Shown here piece after piece: positions 38,994-48,251 of a stretch of 64,000 nt of DNA. The notes below the pieces were generated by a model, which had not been told where the DNA came from, did not search any database, and saw nothing but the letters and a program-made list of their open reading frames with translations. The position numbers and the translations under genes are program-made. The DNA comes from Flavobacteriales bacterium UBA5422 (lineage in GTDB: Bacteria; Bacteroidota; Bacteroidia; Flavobacteriales_D; Crocinitomicaceae). The stretch spans positions 49,384 to 113,383 of the forward strand of contig DHNG01000030.1 of the NCBI GenBank assembly GCA_002409405.1. Direction: 5' to 3'. Position 1 is the stretch's first letter. Each line of letters starts with the position of its first letter.

Positions 38994-38996
38994 TTG
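38989..38996 (+). promoter_or_regulatory. -7 promoter box (TACATTTG) of pyrE
   Basis: TACATTTG matches TAnnTTTG and ends four bases before the pyrE ATG, predicting a leaderless or nearly leaderless mRNA. The box overlaps the start codon of the divergent NUDIX gene. Confidence 0.5.
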
Positions 38997-39000
38997 TCGC

Positions 39001-39642
39001 ATGATTTTGAATAACGATAGGGCTGTAAAAGTAGCAGAATTTTTGTTACAAATCAAAGCTGTAAAGCTCCAGCCAAAAAATCCTTTTACATGGGCTTCCG
39101 GGTGGAAGTCTCCCATCTATTGTGACAATCGAGTAACACTCTCTTATCCAAATATTCGTACATTCATCCGCCAAAATTACAGCGAGTTGATTCTGGATCA
39201 TTTCGGAAAGCCGGATGTAATTGCCGGAGTTGCTACCGGTGGTATTGCCCAAGGGGCATTGGTTGCTGAAGAACTTGGATTACCGTTTATCTATGTTCGG
39301 AGTTCTCCGAAAGGACATGGAATGGGTAATCAGATTGAGGGACACTTTGAAGAAGGGCAAAAAGTAATTGTAATTGAAGACCTGATTTCTACAGGGGGAA
39401 GCAGTTTAAAAGCTGTTGATGCGTTGCGTGATGCCAATCTTGATGTAAAAGGGCTTGTTGCTATTTTTACATACGGATTTGAAGTTGCTGAAACCAATTT
39501 CAAAGAAGCTAAATGTCCTTTTGTGACGCTGACCAATTATGACGTGTTGCTTGAGAAGGCATTACATGATACGTATATTTCAAAAGATGATGTCGAATCA
39601 CTGAAGGAGTGGAAAATCAATCCTTCTCAATGGATGCAGTAA
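39001..39642 (+). CDS. pyrE: orotate phosphoribosyltransferase
   Basis: Converts orotate and PRPP to OMP in pyrimidine biosynthesis. The 214 residues include the ASGWKSPIYCDNR substrate region, VIAGVATGGIAQGALVAEEL, and the PRPP-binding motif VIVIEDLISTGGSSLKAVDA. The start MILNNDRAVKVAEFLLQIKA at 39001 matches homologues; the frame is open upstream to 38902 but that part is antisense to the NUDIX gene. It is followed after one base by the SRPBCC gene. Confidence 0.97.
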   Translation: MILNNDRAVKVAEFLLQIKAVKLQPKNPFTWASGWKSPIYCDNRVTLSYPNIRTFIRQNYSELILDHFGKPDVIAGVATGGIAQGALVAEELGLPFIYVRSSPKGHGMGNQIEGHFEEGQKVIVIEDLISTGGSSLKAVDALRDANLDVKGLVAIFTYGFEVAETNFKEAKCPFVTLTNYDVLLEKALHDTYISKDDVESLKEWKINPSQWMQ

Positions 39643-39643
39643 T

Positions 39644-40042
39644 ATGAAAATAGAAAGTACAAAGGTAGATGTGAATGCAACTCCATCGGTCATTTATAAC
39701 TTCCTGAAAGATGCCAATAATCTGATTCATTTGTTGCCAAAGGATAATGTTTCCGATTTCAAGGCAACTGAGTCAGAATGTTCATTCAAAGTGCAGGGTG
39801 GTGTTACCATCACACTCGTACAAAACGGTGGGGAAGAACCAACTAAATTGTTCCTGAAATCCGGAGAAAAATCTCCGTTTCCTTTTAATCTGACAATACA
39901 CATTGACCAGATCGGTGAACAATCAAACGGCTTCATTGCATTTGACGGAGAAGTAAACATGTTTTTAAAAATGATGGTTGAAAAACCGCTGACGAACTTG
40001 TTCAATTACATGTCCAATAAATTGCAGCAGCACTTTGCATAA
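39644..40042 (+). CDS. SRPBCC-fold protein
   Basis: The 132-residue protein shows the START/SRPBCC pattern: MKIESTKVDVNATPSVIYNF at the N terminus, LKDANNLIHLLPKDNVSDF, a curved beta sheet, and a long C-terminal helix (MMVEKPLTNLFNYMSNKLQQ). It binds a hydrophobic ligand in a cavity in other members; the ligand here is unknown. It begins one base after the pyrE stop and three bases before the next NUDIX gene, making a three-gene operon. Confidence 0.85.
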   Translation: MKIESTKVDVNATPSVIYNFLKDANNLIHLLPKDNVSDFKATESECSFKVQGGVTITLVQNGGEEPTKLFLKSGEKSPFPFNLTIHIDQIGEQSNGFIAFDGEVNMFLKMMVEKPLTNLFNYMSNKLQQHFA

Positions 40043-40045
40043 GCA

Positions 40046-40465
40046 ATGAATTTTCTTCCTTCCATTTTTGTTACCGTCGATGTACTACTTGTTCGAACGG
40101 TTAACGGAAACCGGGAAATCTTACTCATTGAGCGACTGAAAGAGCCGTTTAAAAATTGCTGGGCGCTGCCCGGTGGTTTTGTCGATCCGGGTGAAGACCT
40201 GGAAGATGCGGCTAAACGGGAGTTACTGGAGGAAACATCTATTCATATTAAATCCCTCACACAATTCAAAGCATATGGGAAGCCGGGACGTGATCCGAGA
40301 GGACATACCGTATCAATTGTCTTTTTCGGAACGGTAGACGAAACGATTCTTGCAAAAGCGCAGGACGATGCCAAGTCTGTGCAATGGTTTCCGCAAAATG
40401 ATTTACCCCCACTGGCATTTGATCACCAGCTTATTATTGCAGAAGCAATTAAAAATGCTCTTTAG
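40046..40465 (+). CDS. NUDIX hydrolase, ADP-ribose pyrophosphatase-like
   Basis: The 139-residue protein consists of a single NUDIX domain with box GFVDPGEDLEDAAKRELLEE followed by TSI, and an upstream PFKNCWALPGG. The motif GRDPRGHTVSIVF resembles ADP-ribose pyrophosphatase/NrtR-type members. It is the last gene of the pyrE operon; its stop codon lies inside the terminator stem. Confidence 0.9.
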   Translation: MNFLPSIFVTVDVLLVRTVNGNREILLIERLKEPFKNCWALPGGFVDPGEDLEDAAKRELLEETSIHIKSLTQFKAYGKPGRDPRGHTVSIVFFGTVDETILAKAQDDAKSVQWFPQNDLPPLAFDHQLIIAEAIKNAL

Positions 40466-40489
40466 AATTCATCCAAAGGGCATTTTATT
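40452..40489 (+). terminator. rho-independent terminator of the pyrE operon
   Basis: AAAATGCTCTTT (40452-40463) pairs with AAAGGGCATTTT (40475-40486, one G-U) and is followed by TTT. The stem includes the stop codon of the NUDIX gene. Confidence 0.8.
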
Positions 40490-40507
40490 TTGTAATTATT
40501 TCTGATC

Positions 40508-41206
40508 TTATTTTGATTCAATGTATTTCAACAAATTGTTGTAATTCGAACTAAACGAGAAGGTATCTTTCAGCAAAAAATAGTTGGATTTGTCAAAACA
40601 ATAATCATATGCATATTTTGCAAATTCAAGCCGGTTGCTGTCAAATGAAAGTTGTCTGCTGATTTGTGCAATCTGCTCTGCCGAAAGGGTATTCGATTTT
40701 ACAAAACTTTTCGCCATTGTCAATTTATTCCCGTCGATCGATTCATTTTTCAGAGACGTTATGAATTTTTGAAAAACTTCCGCATTTCCGGCCTGATTCC
40801 CCGGATACGGATTCGTCGGATTGGGGTATGGATTATTCGGATATGGATTGGTTGGATACCCATCAGTAGCTGCAATAGTCGTGTACCAGTTCAACTCCTG
40901 GATTTGTACCCGCTGAATAATCGTCAATTGCCCGAATCCATCAATCTGAGCAACAATCCGCTCATTGTTTTTCAGCGACAAACTTCCATTGTATAAAATG
41001 GCGTTTGTCATCCTGTTAAACACCTGTATAGTTACAATTCCTCCCGGAAGATCGGAAAATTTGAACGTGTTATTTGCATTGTAATGTGTCTGGTTATAAA
41101 CGGAAGCAAAATATTCTCCTGCAGCATTGACACGCACATACAACTCAGAAGCACTTCCTGAAAATTGGAGTGCAACCGCGATTAGGAATGTAAAAATGAT
41201 TTTCAT
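40508..41206 (-). CDS. secreted DUF4476-domain protein, second copy
   Basis: The 232-residue paralogue of the gene at 1548-2294 has a signal peptide (MKIIFTFLIAVALQFSGSAS), a beta-rich N-terminal domain (ELYVRVNAAGEYFASVYNQT), a Pro/Tyr/Asn linker with repeated NPYP at about residues 115-140, and a C-terminal DUF4476 domain (LSAEQIAQISRQLSFDSNRL, ending YNNLLKYIESK). The linker is shorter and less Gly-rich than in the first copy. Function unknown. A TATATTTG promoter box lies 30 bp upstream, with a TTG 17 bp further. Confidence 0.87.
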   Translation of the reverse strand: MKIIFTFLIAVALQFSGSASELYVRVNAAGEYFASVYNQTHYNANNTFKFSDLPGGIVTIQVFNRMTNAILYNGSLSLKNNERIVAQIDGFGQLTIIQRVQIQELNWYTTIAATDGYPTNPYPNNPYPNPTNPYPGNQAGNAEVFQKFITSLKNESIDGNKLTMAKSFVKSNTLSAEQIAQISRQLSFDSNRLEFAKYAYDYCFDKSNYFLLKDTFSFSSNYNNLLKYIESK

Positions 41207-41236
41207 GATCTGTTCATTTATCGTTTAAATTGGCAA

Positions 41237-41264
41237 CAAATATACAATCTAAAAATAATGCCAA
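41237..41264 (-). promoter_or_regulatory. promoter of the second DUF4476 gene
   Basis: On the minus strand TTG is followed after 17 bp by TATATTTG (41237-41244), a near-complete Bacteroidota promoter, 30 bp before the ATG. Confidence 0.55.
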
Positions 41265-41308
41265 CATTCGTTTCCGGTTCCTTAACATACGATCTGATGG
41301 ATAATCCT

Positions 41309-41316
41309 TATTTTTG
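41309..41316 (+). promoter_or_regulatory. -7 promoter box (TATTTTTG) of the HAD gene
   Basis: A perfect TAnnTTTG match ends 13 bp before the ATG at 41330, predicting a very short leader. Confidence 0.5.
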
Positions 41317-41329
41317 CACAAAAAAGTAG

Positions 41330-41992
41330 ATGGTTTCCCTGGAAAAATACGATGCGGTGATCTTTGATATGGATGGTGTTCTCATTGATTCCGAACCTTT
41401 GTGGAAAATTGCAATGGAACAAACCTTTCAGGAAGTCGGGTGCAGTCTGGTTAAACAGGACTTTCAAAAAACATCCGGAATGCGGATCGATGAAGTTGTT
41501 GCATACTGGTACAATCACGTTGGATGGGAGGGAACAACACAAAAAGAAGTGGAAAATCGCATTATCCAACGAATGATTGCATTAATTGAGGAAAACGGAA
41601 AACCACTGACCGGCGTAGTCGAAACACTGAATTTTTTAAAACATTCGGATAAACGAATCGGTTTGGCAACGTCTTCTTACGCTATCCTGATGGCAGCAGT
41701 GTTGCGAACATTGAACCTGGAAGATGCATTTCATTTTGTACATTCTGCCGAACATGAGCACTATGGAAAACCGCATCCTGCTGTTTACCTGACAGTGGCA
41801 GATAAATTGGGTGTACATCCGGTAAAATGTCTGGTGATTGAAGATTCACTGAATGGTATTATCGCCGGAAAAGCGGCAAAAATGAGCGTCGTCTGTATCC
41901 CGGAAAAGACCCATCACCCGGAACCGAAATTAATTGTTGCAGATTACCGCTACGAATCCATGATGGAATTTTTCCTGGAAATCAGCCATTGA
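41330..41992 (+). CDS. HAD-superfamily phosphatase, beta-phosphoglucomutase/hexitol-phosphatase type
   Basis: The 220-residue protein has HAD motif I (AVIFDMDGVLIDSEPLW) with nucleophile Asp and general acid Asp, an inserted helical cap, motif II (LATSSYAILMAAVL), Lys in GKPHPAVYL, and motif III (CLVIEDSLNGIIAGKAAKM). This subgroup dephosphorylates small sugar phosphates such as 2-deoxyglucose-6-phosphate or hexitol phosphates; the substrate here is not determined. Its 3' end overlaps the convergent RCC1 gene by 11 bp. Confidence 0.92.
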   Translation: MVSLEKYDAVIFDMDGVLIDSEPLWKIAMEQTFQEVGCSLVKQDFQKTSGMRIDEVVAYWYNHVGWEGTTQKEVENRIIQRMIALIEENGKPLTGVVETLNFLKHSDKRIGLATSSYAILMAAVLRTLNLEDAFHFVHSAEHEHYGKPHPAVYLTVADKLGVHPVKCLVIEDSLNGIIAGKAAKMSVVCIPEKTHHPEPKLIVADYRYESMMEFFLEISH

Positions 41993-43271
41993 GTATCCCT
42001 CTCTTCTTTTTTCTTAGCGAGAAAATGAATATCCCGTTAAGCAGCAAACTCAATCCGAAGAGTGTATACTTAAGAATTCTTTCAAAATTAACTTGAGGGC
42101 TTTTGGGTTTTGTTTTTGTTTTTAGTTCTGTCAGTGTGCCGTTCATATCAATGTTCATCAATTCGGGAGCATAACAGCGTTCATTGTTCCCTATTCCCAA
42201 CTGACCGGAAGGGTTATCACCAAACGTAAATATTTTCCCGGAAAGATCCACAGCAATTGATTGAAAGCATCCTCCGCCGATATCAACAATATTCTTCAGC
42301 GCCGGAATTTTCACCGGAAGCGACCTGCTGATGGTGTCATTAAGTCCCAACATTCCATAGTGATTCTTCCCCCATCCCCACACTTCGTTGTTTTCATCAA
42401 TCGCCAGTGAATGCCAGCTTCCGCATGCTATTTTTTTGAATTTCGGATAATTTTCTAATTTCACAGGAGCTTCATAGTATTTTTCGGTTCTTTCTCCATA
42501 TTGAAATGCCGGATTTGACCCCCAAATCCAGACCACTCCGTTACTGTCCAGACCAACAGAATGATGCCAGCCAACGGCAATTTCTTTCATTCCCGGCAGT
42601 CCCTTGATCCGTTGTGCATAGGGTTGATTTTCTTCTTTTCCATCTCCGATTTCACGAAAAGTATTTGTTCCCCATCCCCAAACAGAACCATCTCGTTTCA
42701 GCGCCAGTGCATGGCAACCAACCGAAGCGATTTTAACCACTGATCGCAATTCTGAAATGCTTTTTTCCTCTTTTTGCAAGACATGTGCCGGATACTGCGT
42801 ATGCTCCCTGTTTCCGATGCCCAGTTCACCATAAAAATTATGTCCCCACGACCAGACACTTCCATCTTTTTTTAAGGCTATTGTATGCCAATATCCTCCT
42901 TCCGCTGCTGTAAAATCTGTATGATTTGGTAATTTATATGGTTGAAGTTGGTCACTAAGTAAATTTTCTCCGAGTTGTCCGTAATTATTTCGTCCCCAAA
43001 GATACATATCACCGTTTTTATCAATTGCGATACTGTGATCGTATCCTCTTGAAATTACCCGGATATCGGAAAGCTTTTTTACTTTCTTTGGTGTAGAAGA
43101 ATTGGTCAGGGAACTATCTCCAAGTTGTCCGTAATTATTTCTCCCGATCGCCCATACATCTCCGTTTTTGTCAAGAATAAGTGCATGTCCGTTGCCGCCG
43201 TCTATTTGTTGAGAATAACTTGTTGTCAAATATCCGACACACAAGGTAAGTGTAAGTATTGTCTTCGTCAT
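41982..43271 (-). CDS. secreted RCC1-repeat protein with C-terminal membrane anchor
   Basis: Starting at the ATG at 43271 (MTKTILTLTLCVGYLTTSYS, signal peptide), the 429-residue protein consists of about seven RCC1-type repeats of roughly 50 residues (patterns such as GHALILDKNGDVWAIGRNNY, and GQLG), forming a beta propeller. Near residue 400 is a membrane helix (YTLFGLSLLLNGIFIFSL) followed by basic RKKKRG, so the propeller is anchored facing the periplasm. Probably a binding scaffold. A TATCTTTG box lies 18 bp upstream. It overlaps the HAD gene tail to tail. Confidence 0.88.
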   Translation of the reverse strand: MTKTILTLTLCVGYLTTSYSQQIDGGNGHALILDKNGDVWAIGRNNYGQLGDSSLTNSSTPKKVKKLSDIRVISRGYDHSIAIDKNGDMYLWGRNNYGQLGENLLSDQLQPYKLPNHTDFTAAEGGYWHTIALKKDGSVWSWGHNFYGELGIGNREHTQYPAHVLQKEEKSISELRSVVKIASVGCHALALKRDGSVWGWGTNTFREIGDGKEENQPYAQRIKGLPGMKEIAVGWHHSVGLDSNGVVWIWGSNPAFQYGERTEKYYEAPVKLENYPKFKKIACGSWHSLAIDENNEVWGWGKNHYGMLGLNDTISRSLPVKIPALKNIVDIGGGCFQSIAVDLSGKIFTFGDNPSGQLGIGNNERCYAPELMNIDMNGTLTELKTKTKPKSPQVNFERILKYTLFGLSLLLNGIFIFSLRKKKRGILNG

Positions 43272-43289
43272 GCATTTCTTTTTGCATCT

Positions 43290-43297
43290 CAAAGATA
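43290..43297 (-). promoter_or_regulatory. -7 promoter box (TATCTTTG) of the RCC1 gene
   Basis: The minus strand reads TATCTTTG 18 bp before the ATG, the same octamer as before mfd, fbp and ettA. Confidence 0.5.
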
Positions 43298-43335
43298 CAT
43301 AAGAGATATCATAAAACAATTTTTTTAAACCAAAG

Positions 43336-43351
43336 TAACTTTGTAACTTTG
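43336..43351 (+). promoter_or_regulatory. tandem -7 boxes (TAACTTTG twice) of ahcY
   Basis: TAACTTTG occurs twice back to back at 43336-43343 and 43344-43351, both perfect TAnnTTTG matches, 32 bp before the ahcY ATG. Two start sites 8 bp apart are possible. No SAH or SAM riboswitch fold was recognised in the short leader. Confidence 0.55.
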
Positions 43352-43383
43352 CATCAGAAAAATTTGAAATAAAGAAATTGAAT

Positions 43384-44697
43384 ATGAGTAATACAACAGA
43401 AAAATTGGCTTACAAAGTAAAAGACATCAGCCTTGCTGAATGGGGAAGAAAAGAAATCAGACTGGCTGAAGCAGAAATGCCGGGGTTAATGTCATTGAGA
43501 GCAGAGTATGGCGCATCTAAGCCACTGGCAGGTGCTCGTATCGCAGGATGTTTGCACATGACTATTCAAACTGCTGTATTAATTGAGACATTGGTTGAAT
43601 TGGGTGCAGAAGTTACCTGGTCTTCTTGTAACATTTTCTCTACGCAAGATCATGCTGCTGCTGCAATCGCTGCTGCAGGAATTCCGGTTTTCGCATGGAA
43701 AGGAATGAATGAGCAGGAATTTGACTGGTGTATTGAGCAAACATTGTTTGCCTTTGAAGGTGGTCAGCCGTTGAACATGATCCTGGATGACGGAGGAGAT
43801 TTGACAAACATGGTTTTTGATCGTTTCCCTGAATTGACAAAAGACATCAAAGGTCTTTCTGAAGAAACAACAACAGGTGTTCACCGTTTGTATGAGCGCG
43901 TGAAAAACGGAACATTGGTGATGCCTGCAATTAACGTAAACGACTCTGTTACGAAATCGAAATTTGACAACAAGTACGGATGTAAAGAATCATTGGTTGA
44001 TTCTATTCGCCGTGCAACAGATGTGATGTTGGCAGGAAAAGTAGCTGTTGTTTGTGGATACGGTGATGTTGGTAAAGGTTCTGCTGCTTCATTGAAAGGA
44101 GCCGGAGCTCGTGTGATTGTTACAGAAATCGATCCGATCTGTGCTTTACAAGCTGCCATGGACGGATTTGAAGTAAGAAAACTGGATTCTGTTGTTCACA
44201 ATGTAGACATCGTTGTGACAACAACAGGAAACAAGGACATCGTTGTCGGACGTCATTTTGAGAAAATGAAAGACAAAACGATCGTTTGTAACATCGGACA
44301 CTTCGACAATGAAATCGATATGGCTTGGTTGAACAAAACGCATGGAGCTACAAAAATTGAAGTGAAACCACAGGTTGACATTTACAACGTAAACGGAAAA
44401 GAGGTTATCATTTTGGCTGAAGGTCGTTTGGTGAACTTAGGTTGTGCAACAGGACACCCTTCTTTTGTTATGTCTAACTCATTTACGAACCAAACATTGG
44501 CGCAATTGGAGTTGTGGACAAACGCAGCTGCATACGGAAATGATGTGTACATGTTGCCGAAGCACCTGGATGAAAAAGTTGCAAAACTGCACCTTGCGAA
44601 AATCGGTGTTGAATTGGAAACGTTGTCTGAAGATCAGGCAAACTACATTGGTGTAAACGTAGAAGGTCCGTACAAGGCTGAACACTACAGATATTAA
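43384..44697 (+). CDS. ahcY: S-adenosylhomocysteine hydrolase
   Basis: Splits S-adenosylhomocysteine into adenosine and homocysteine, keeping the methyl cycle running. From the ATG at 43384 ([20 protein letters not shown]) it has 437 residues. Landmarks are [17 protein letters not shown], the NAD-binding motif [30 protein letters not shown] and the C-terminal signature [12 protein letters not shown]. Codon use is even and the gene looks highly expressed. It is monocistronic: double promoter box upstream, strong terminator downstream. Confidence 0.98.
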   Translation: MSNTTEKLAYKVKDISLAEWGRKEIRLAEAEMPGLMSLRAEYGASKPLAGARIAGCLHMTIQTAVLIETLVELGAEVTWSSCNIFSTQDHAAAAIAAAGIPVFAWKGMNEQEFDWCIEQTLFAFEGGQPLNMILDDGGDLTNMVFDRFPELTKDIKGLSEETTTGVHRLYERVKNGTLVMPAINVNDSVTKSKFDNKYGCKESLVDSIRRATDVMLAGKVAVVCGYGDVGKGSAASLKGAGARVIVTEIDPICALQAAMDGFEVRKLDSVVHNVDIVVTTTGNKDIVVGRHFEKMKDKTIVCNIGHFDNEIDMAWLNKTHGATKIEVKPQVDIYNVNGKEVIILAEGRLVNLGCATGHPSFVMSNSFTNQTLAQLELWTNAAAYGNDVYMLPKHLDEKVAKLHLAKIGVELETLSEDQANYIGVNVEGPYKAEHYRY

Positions 44698-44718
44698 TCA
44701 ATAACATTTCGTTGATTA

Positions 44719-44747
44719 GAAAAGGAGGGCAATTGTCCTCCTTTTTT
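44719..44747 (+). terminator. rho-independent terminator of ahcY
   Basis: AAAGGAGG (44721-44728) pairs with CCTCCTTT (44737-44744) and continues into a T run; an AT-rich 8-base loop separates the arms. Confidence 0.9.
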
Positions 44748-44880
44748 CATTTTGTGCTGATTCTTATAAACACCTACTATCTCTCCAAAAGGACTTCCTG
44801 CAAGTTATACATTTGATTGATTGCTGTTGGCAGGACTTTATAATCTACAGGGAAATCAATTGTACTTGTTCCAGTGGAAA

Positions 44881-44908
44881 ATAAAAAAGGAGCTTGAAAA
44901 CAAGCTCC
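44881..44908 (-). terminator. rho-independent terminator of the small secreted protein gene
   Basis: GGAGCTTG (44889-44896) and CAAGCTCC (44901-44908) form a perfect 8-bp stem with an A4 loop; on the minus strand a run of six T follows. Confidence 0.9.
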
Positions 44909-44936
44909 CTCATCACCATTTGTATGTGAAAGTTAA

Positions 44937-45299
44937 TTACTTCAAATATTTTTCAAAGACCAGGTCGCGGTTAATTGTTTCGTTTCCAACTGTAACGTTC
45001 TGAACTTCGCATCCTGCAAGAAAACGTACAATAATAGCACGTGAACGCTCATTATTTTCCACCATGTTAATGGTCGCAACTTTACTCTTTTCATCAAAGT
45101 CAACCGTAAAATAAAGTGTGTAATACTTTGCTTTACTTTGAACTTCTTCTTTGGTTAATCTCTCTGGTAACGTAATGTGTCCTTTTCCTGTTTCCTTGAT
45201 TGAAGTCAAGTCAGAAGGTGCTTTAACAAATGCTGTGTTTTGTCCAAAAGCAAAAGTGAAAGCAAAAACGATCAAGAGAGTTGAAACTATTGTTTTCAT
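44937..45299 (-). CDS. small secreted protein of unknown function
   Basis: The 120-residue product starts with a signal peptide (MKTIVSTLLIVFAFTFAFG, cleavage before QN). The mature part of about 100 residues is beta-rich (YYTLYFTVDFDEKSKVATIN) with one cysteine (FLAGCEVQNVTV). I recognise no family. It diverges from rnhB and has its own strong terminator, so it is a single-gene unit. Confidence 0.75.
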   Translation of the reverse strand: MKTIVSTLLIVFAFTFAFGQNTAFVKAPSDLTSIKETGKGHITLPERLTKEEVQSKAKYYTLYFTVDFDEKSKVATINMVENNERSRAIIVRFLAGCEVQNVTVGNETINRDLVFEKYLK

Positions 45300-45393
45300 T
45301 TTCTATGTGTTTTATTTTTAAGACGCTTTTGTGCATCCAAAAGTTGTACCAATATACAACAATAAATTATATTAGCATAAAAATTTGCCCGAA

Positions 45394-45999
45394 ATGTCGT
45401 TACAAATTTGCCATACAAAAGGAATTATTGAAGCAGGATGCGATGAGGCAGGAAGGGGGTGTCTGGCCGGTCCGGTTGTTGCTGCTGCGGTGATTCTACC
45501 GGAAGATTTTTCGCATGCGCTCCTGAATGATTCGAAGAAAATGACAGATAAACAACGGTATGCATTGCGCCCTATTATTGAGGAACAAGCAATTGCCTGG
45601 GCTGTTGGAATTATTGACAATACGGAAATAGACGAGATCAATATTCTCAAGGCGAGTTTTAAAGCCATGCACAAAGCTGTCGATCAGCTAAAAATCAGAC
45701 CGGAACAATTACTTATTGACGGAAATCGGTTTATTCCCTATCCGGAGATTCCCCATTTGTGTATGATCAAAGGAGACGGAAGGTTCATGAACATTGCAGC
45801 CGCTTCTGTTCTCGCAAAAACATACCGGGACGATCTGATGAATGAACTACATGAACAGTTCCCGTTTTATGGATGGGATAAGAACAAAGGTTATCCGACC
45901 AAAGCACACCGAAGCGGGATCGAACAGCATGGTGTTACTCCTTTCCACCGGATGAGTTTTACACCCCTTACCCCTACGCAGTTAAATTTATTTGAATAA
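45394..45999 (+). CDS. rnhB: ribonuclease HII
   Basis: Removes ribonucleotides and RNA primers from RNA-DNA duplexes. The ATG at 45394 ([20 protein letters not shown]) gives 201 residues; a TTG three codons upstream is ignored. The metal-binding residues are in [14 protein letters not shown] (Asp-Glu), [10 protein letters not shown] (Asp) and the later Asp in [11 protein letters not shown]. The C-terminal [20 protein letters not shown] is typical. It lies 49 bp upstream of the propeller-like membrane protein. Confidence 0.96.
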   Translation: MSLQICHTKGIIEAGCDEAGRGCLAGPVVAAAVILPEDFSHALLNDSKKMTDKQRYALRPIIEEQAIAWAVGIIDNTEIDEINILKASFKAMHKAVDQLKIRPEQLLIDGNRFIPYPEIPHLCMIKGDGRFMNIAAASVLAKTYRDDLMNELHEQFPFYGWDKNKGYPTKAHRSGIEQHGVTPFHRMSFTPLTPTQLNLFE

Positions 46000-46048
46000 T
46001 TGCAGCCCTCTAACAATCGCCTGTTGATTTCTTTGAGAACAGGGATGC

Positions 46049-48235
46049 ATGCGGGGGATAAATTCCGATAACTTTGAGGACATGTTTGGACGTGCTTTTC
46101 TGGGATTATTGACACTTATAAGTCTGCTATGGCTCGGTTATGCCACATACGACCGTGTAACCCAGGGAAAACAATTTAATCCGGAATATGTATTCGGAGC
46201 AGAGGACGGAGAAGTACTGATCGTTCTCAATCCGGCAAACCTGCTACCCCTTTCCGGGCAATTCGATATTCAACATACTGAAATTAGTACCTTACTCGAA
46301 CAACTGAATCCGGATGCAATTGATCACCTCTATATTTCTAAAAAAAGAGGACAAGTACTGATTACAACAAAAGAAACATTGAACGGTGAATCGGTTGCAG
46401 GTGTTTTTAAAGATCAATCCGGGATAAAGATCAATGATCAATCGCTTTCGTTCGGAAAGCTCACCGGTATTTTTTCCAAACACTCCCTTTATTTTTCCAC
46501 GCAATCCATTGAACTGAACAAACATCCGTGGGAAGGGCTTCACTACGATAAAAACGGTGATGCTTCCATTATCCAATTCAGTGGAGGTCAGCAACCATCT
46601 GTTACCGATATTTACATCAAAGAAAATGGTGTTATTGAATACAAAACAGCTGTTAAACGTGCTGTCCTTGGCTCGAAAGTAAATGATAAAGTTGTTTTTT
46701 CAGCTGTTGTTCCGGCTTCTGTTACTTCGTATGAGTTTTACGAAACAGATTACCTGCGATTCATCGACCCTGAATTAAAGAATAGTCCGATGAATAATTG
46801 GTTAAAATATGGACTGGTTCGCATCACTGTTAACGGACAGGAAGCAATTATTACTGATTATATTGAAGGGCAGGAACCCATCCAGGTGCTTTATGATTTC
46901 TATAAAAAAGAATCTACCGATACGGAAAGTGAATATTTTGAAGGAAGTCCGTTAACACAACTCATGAAACCAACAACGGGTTTTTATTGTTATCAGGTGG
47001 ATGATTTTGTTGTTATTTCAGGAAACCGGGCGGTGTGTGAAACCATTATTGGTGATTATAAACTCGGAAATACATTGGCACAACATTCGGATCGCGCCAA
47101 TGAAATTTACGGACAACTTCCACAGAAAGTAAATCAACGAACGGTTTTGGATGGTGTCAAACAGTCGGTTTCTGTTTATGATACCAACTTGCTGACTACC
47201 GTTGTCGGAGGAAAGACCGGATCAACCGAACCAATCAATCAGACAACAACCAATTCAGCGACTTCTTTTGTTGCCGGAAATGTAAAAGACATCCACATCC
47301 TTGACGAAAATGCATTTTTTGTTACCACCAACGACAATAAAGTACTGTTCTTCGAACACGACAAAAAGAAATGGGAACAAACCCTGGACGGGGGAATTGT
47401 AGGAGACGCGGCTATCATTGATATTTTTGCCAACGAAAAATACCAGCTACTGGTTTCTTCCGGTAAAAAAGTACATGTATTCGATGTGAACGGAAATGAA
47501 CCTAGTGGTTTTCCGATCGAACTGGATGATCAGACGAATGTGCAAACACCATTGTTTTACCGCTGGAAAGGAAATGGCTTTTTCGCTATAGCAGGAACCG
47601 ACGGAAAATTATTGCAATATGATAACCAGGGAAGGGAACTGGCAATCGTGAGAAATCAACTTTCAGAGATCGGGCAACAACCTGTTGTCTGGGTAAGTGC
47701 CAACAAGCCATTTATCGGGCTTTATGGAAACGGGCGTTTTGAAATGATTCAGGCCGACAGTCGCAAATCACTACGCATATTTGATGCAAAAGAAATGACG
47801 ACGATTGTAAAACTGCCGAACGAGGTGAAATTATTTGGTGTGGTGAACAATCAATTGGTTTCCTATGATCAACGCGGAGGAATTACCCGTTATGAAAAAT
47901 TTGTCAATGCCAAGCTCCTTCCGACAATCAATGTTGATAAAGGAATTGTTGTAAAAGATCAGCAACAGTTGAAGTTGTTTAATTCCGGAGGAATCCAGTG
48001 GGCGACATTAAAACTACCGTTCTCGGATGTTTCTGATGTTCAGATTTTCTCCACAAGCAACGGAAATACAATCATCGCTGCAATTGATGCGTTGGAAAAC
48101 AAGGTGTACCTATGGAAATCCAACGGAGAATTATACAGTAAGCAGCAATGGGACGGCAGTAAACTTGTTCGTTACCATAATGGAGCACTCTTTACAGTGG
48201 TGGATAACCTGGTGGTGAGGTATTCAGTGAAGTAA
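46049..48235 (+). CDS. membrane-anchored protein of unknown function with propeller-like C-terminal half
   Basis: The 728-residue protein has one N-terminal membrane helix (AFLGLLTLISLLWLGYATYD); an in-frame ATG at 46082 (MFGRAFLGLL) may be the true start, directly before the helix. The periplasmic first 380 residues are mixed alpha/beta and unrecognised. From residue about 410 there are WD/PQQ-like beta repeats (KVLFFEHDKKKWEQTLDGGI, KVHVFDVNGNEPSGFPIELD, NKVYLWKSNGELYSKQQWDG), suggesting a beta propeller. It may bind envelope proteins, but no function can be assigned. Confidence 0.8.
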   Translation: MRGINSDNFEDMFGRAFLGLLTLISLLWLGYATYDRVTQGKQFNPEYVFGAEDGEVLIVLNPANLLPLSGQFDIQHTEISTLLEQLNPDAIDHLYISKKRGQVLITTKETLNGESVAGVFKDQSGIKINDQSLSFGKLTGIFSKHSLYFSTQSIELNKHPWEGLHYDKNGDASIIQFSGGQQPSVTDIYIKENGVIEYKTAVKRAVLGSKVNDKVVFSAVVPASVTSYEFYETDYLRFIDPELKNSPMNNWLKYGLVRITVNGQEAIITDYIEGQEPIQVLYDFYKKESTDTESEYFEGSPLTQLMKPTTGFYCYQVDDFVVISGNRAVCETIIGDYKLGNTLAQHSDRANEIYGQLPQKVNQRTVLDGVKQSVSVYDTNLLTTVVGGKTGSTEPINQTTTNSATSFVAGNVKDIHILDENAFFVTTNDNKVLFFEHDKKKWEQTLDGGIVGDAAIIDIFANEKYQLLVSSGKKVHVFDVNGNEPSGFPIELDDQTNVQTPLFYRWKGNGFFAIAGTDGKLLQYDNQGRELAIVRNQLSEIGQQPVVWVSANKPFIGLYGNGRFEMIQADSRKSLRIFDAKEMTTIVKLPNEVKLFGVVNNQLVSYDQRGGITRYEKFVNAKLLPTINVDKGIVVKDQQQLKLFNSGGIQWATLKLPFSDVSDVQIFSTSNGNTIIAAIDALENKVYLWKSNGELYSKQQWDGSKLVRYHNGALFTVVDNLVVRYSVK

Positions 48236-48251
48236 CTACGAAATTCCGTTT

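Noticed and set aside
43298..43383. SAH or SAM riboswitch upstream of ahcY
   Set aside because: The region between the promoter boxes and the ATG is about 32 bp, too short for the known folds, and no matching stems were seen.
44821..45003. 60-codon plus-strand frame between ahcY and the small secreted protein gene
   Set aside because: It overlaps the minus-strand terminator and the 3' end of the secreted protein gene, and has no coding character.
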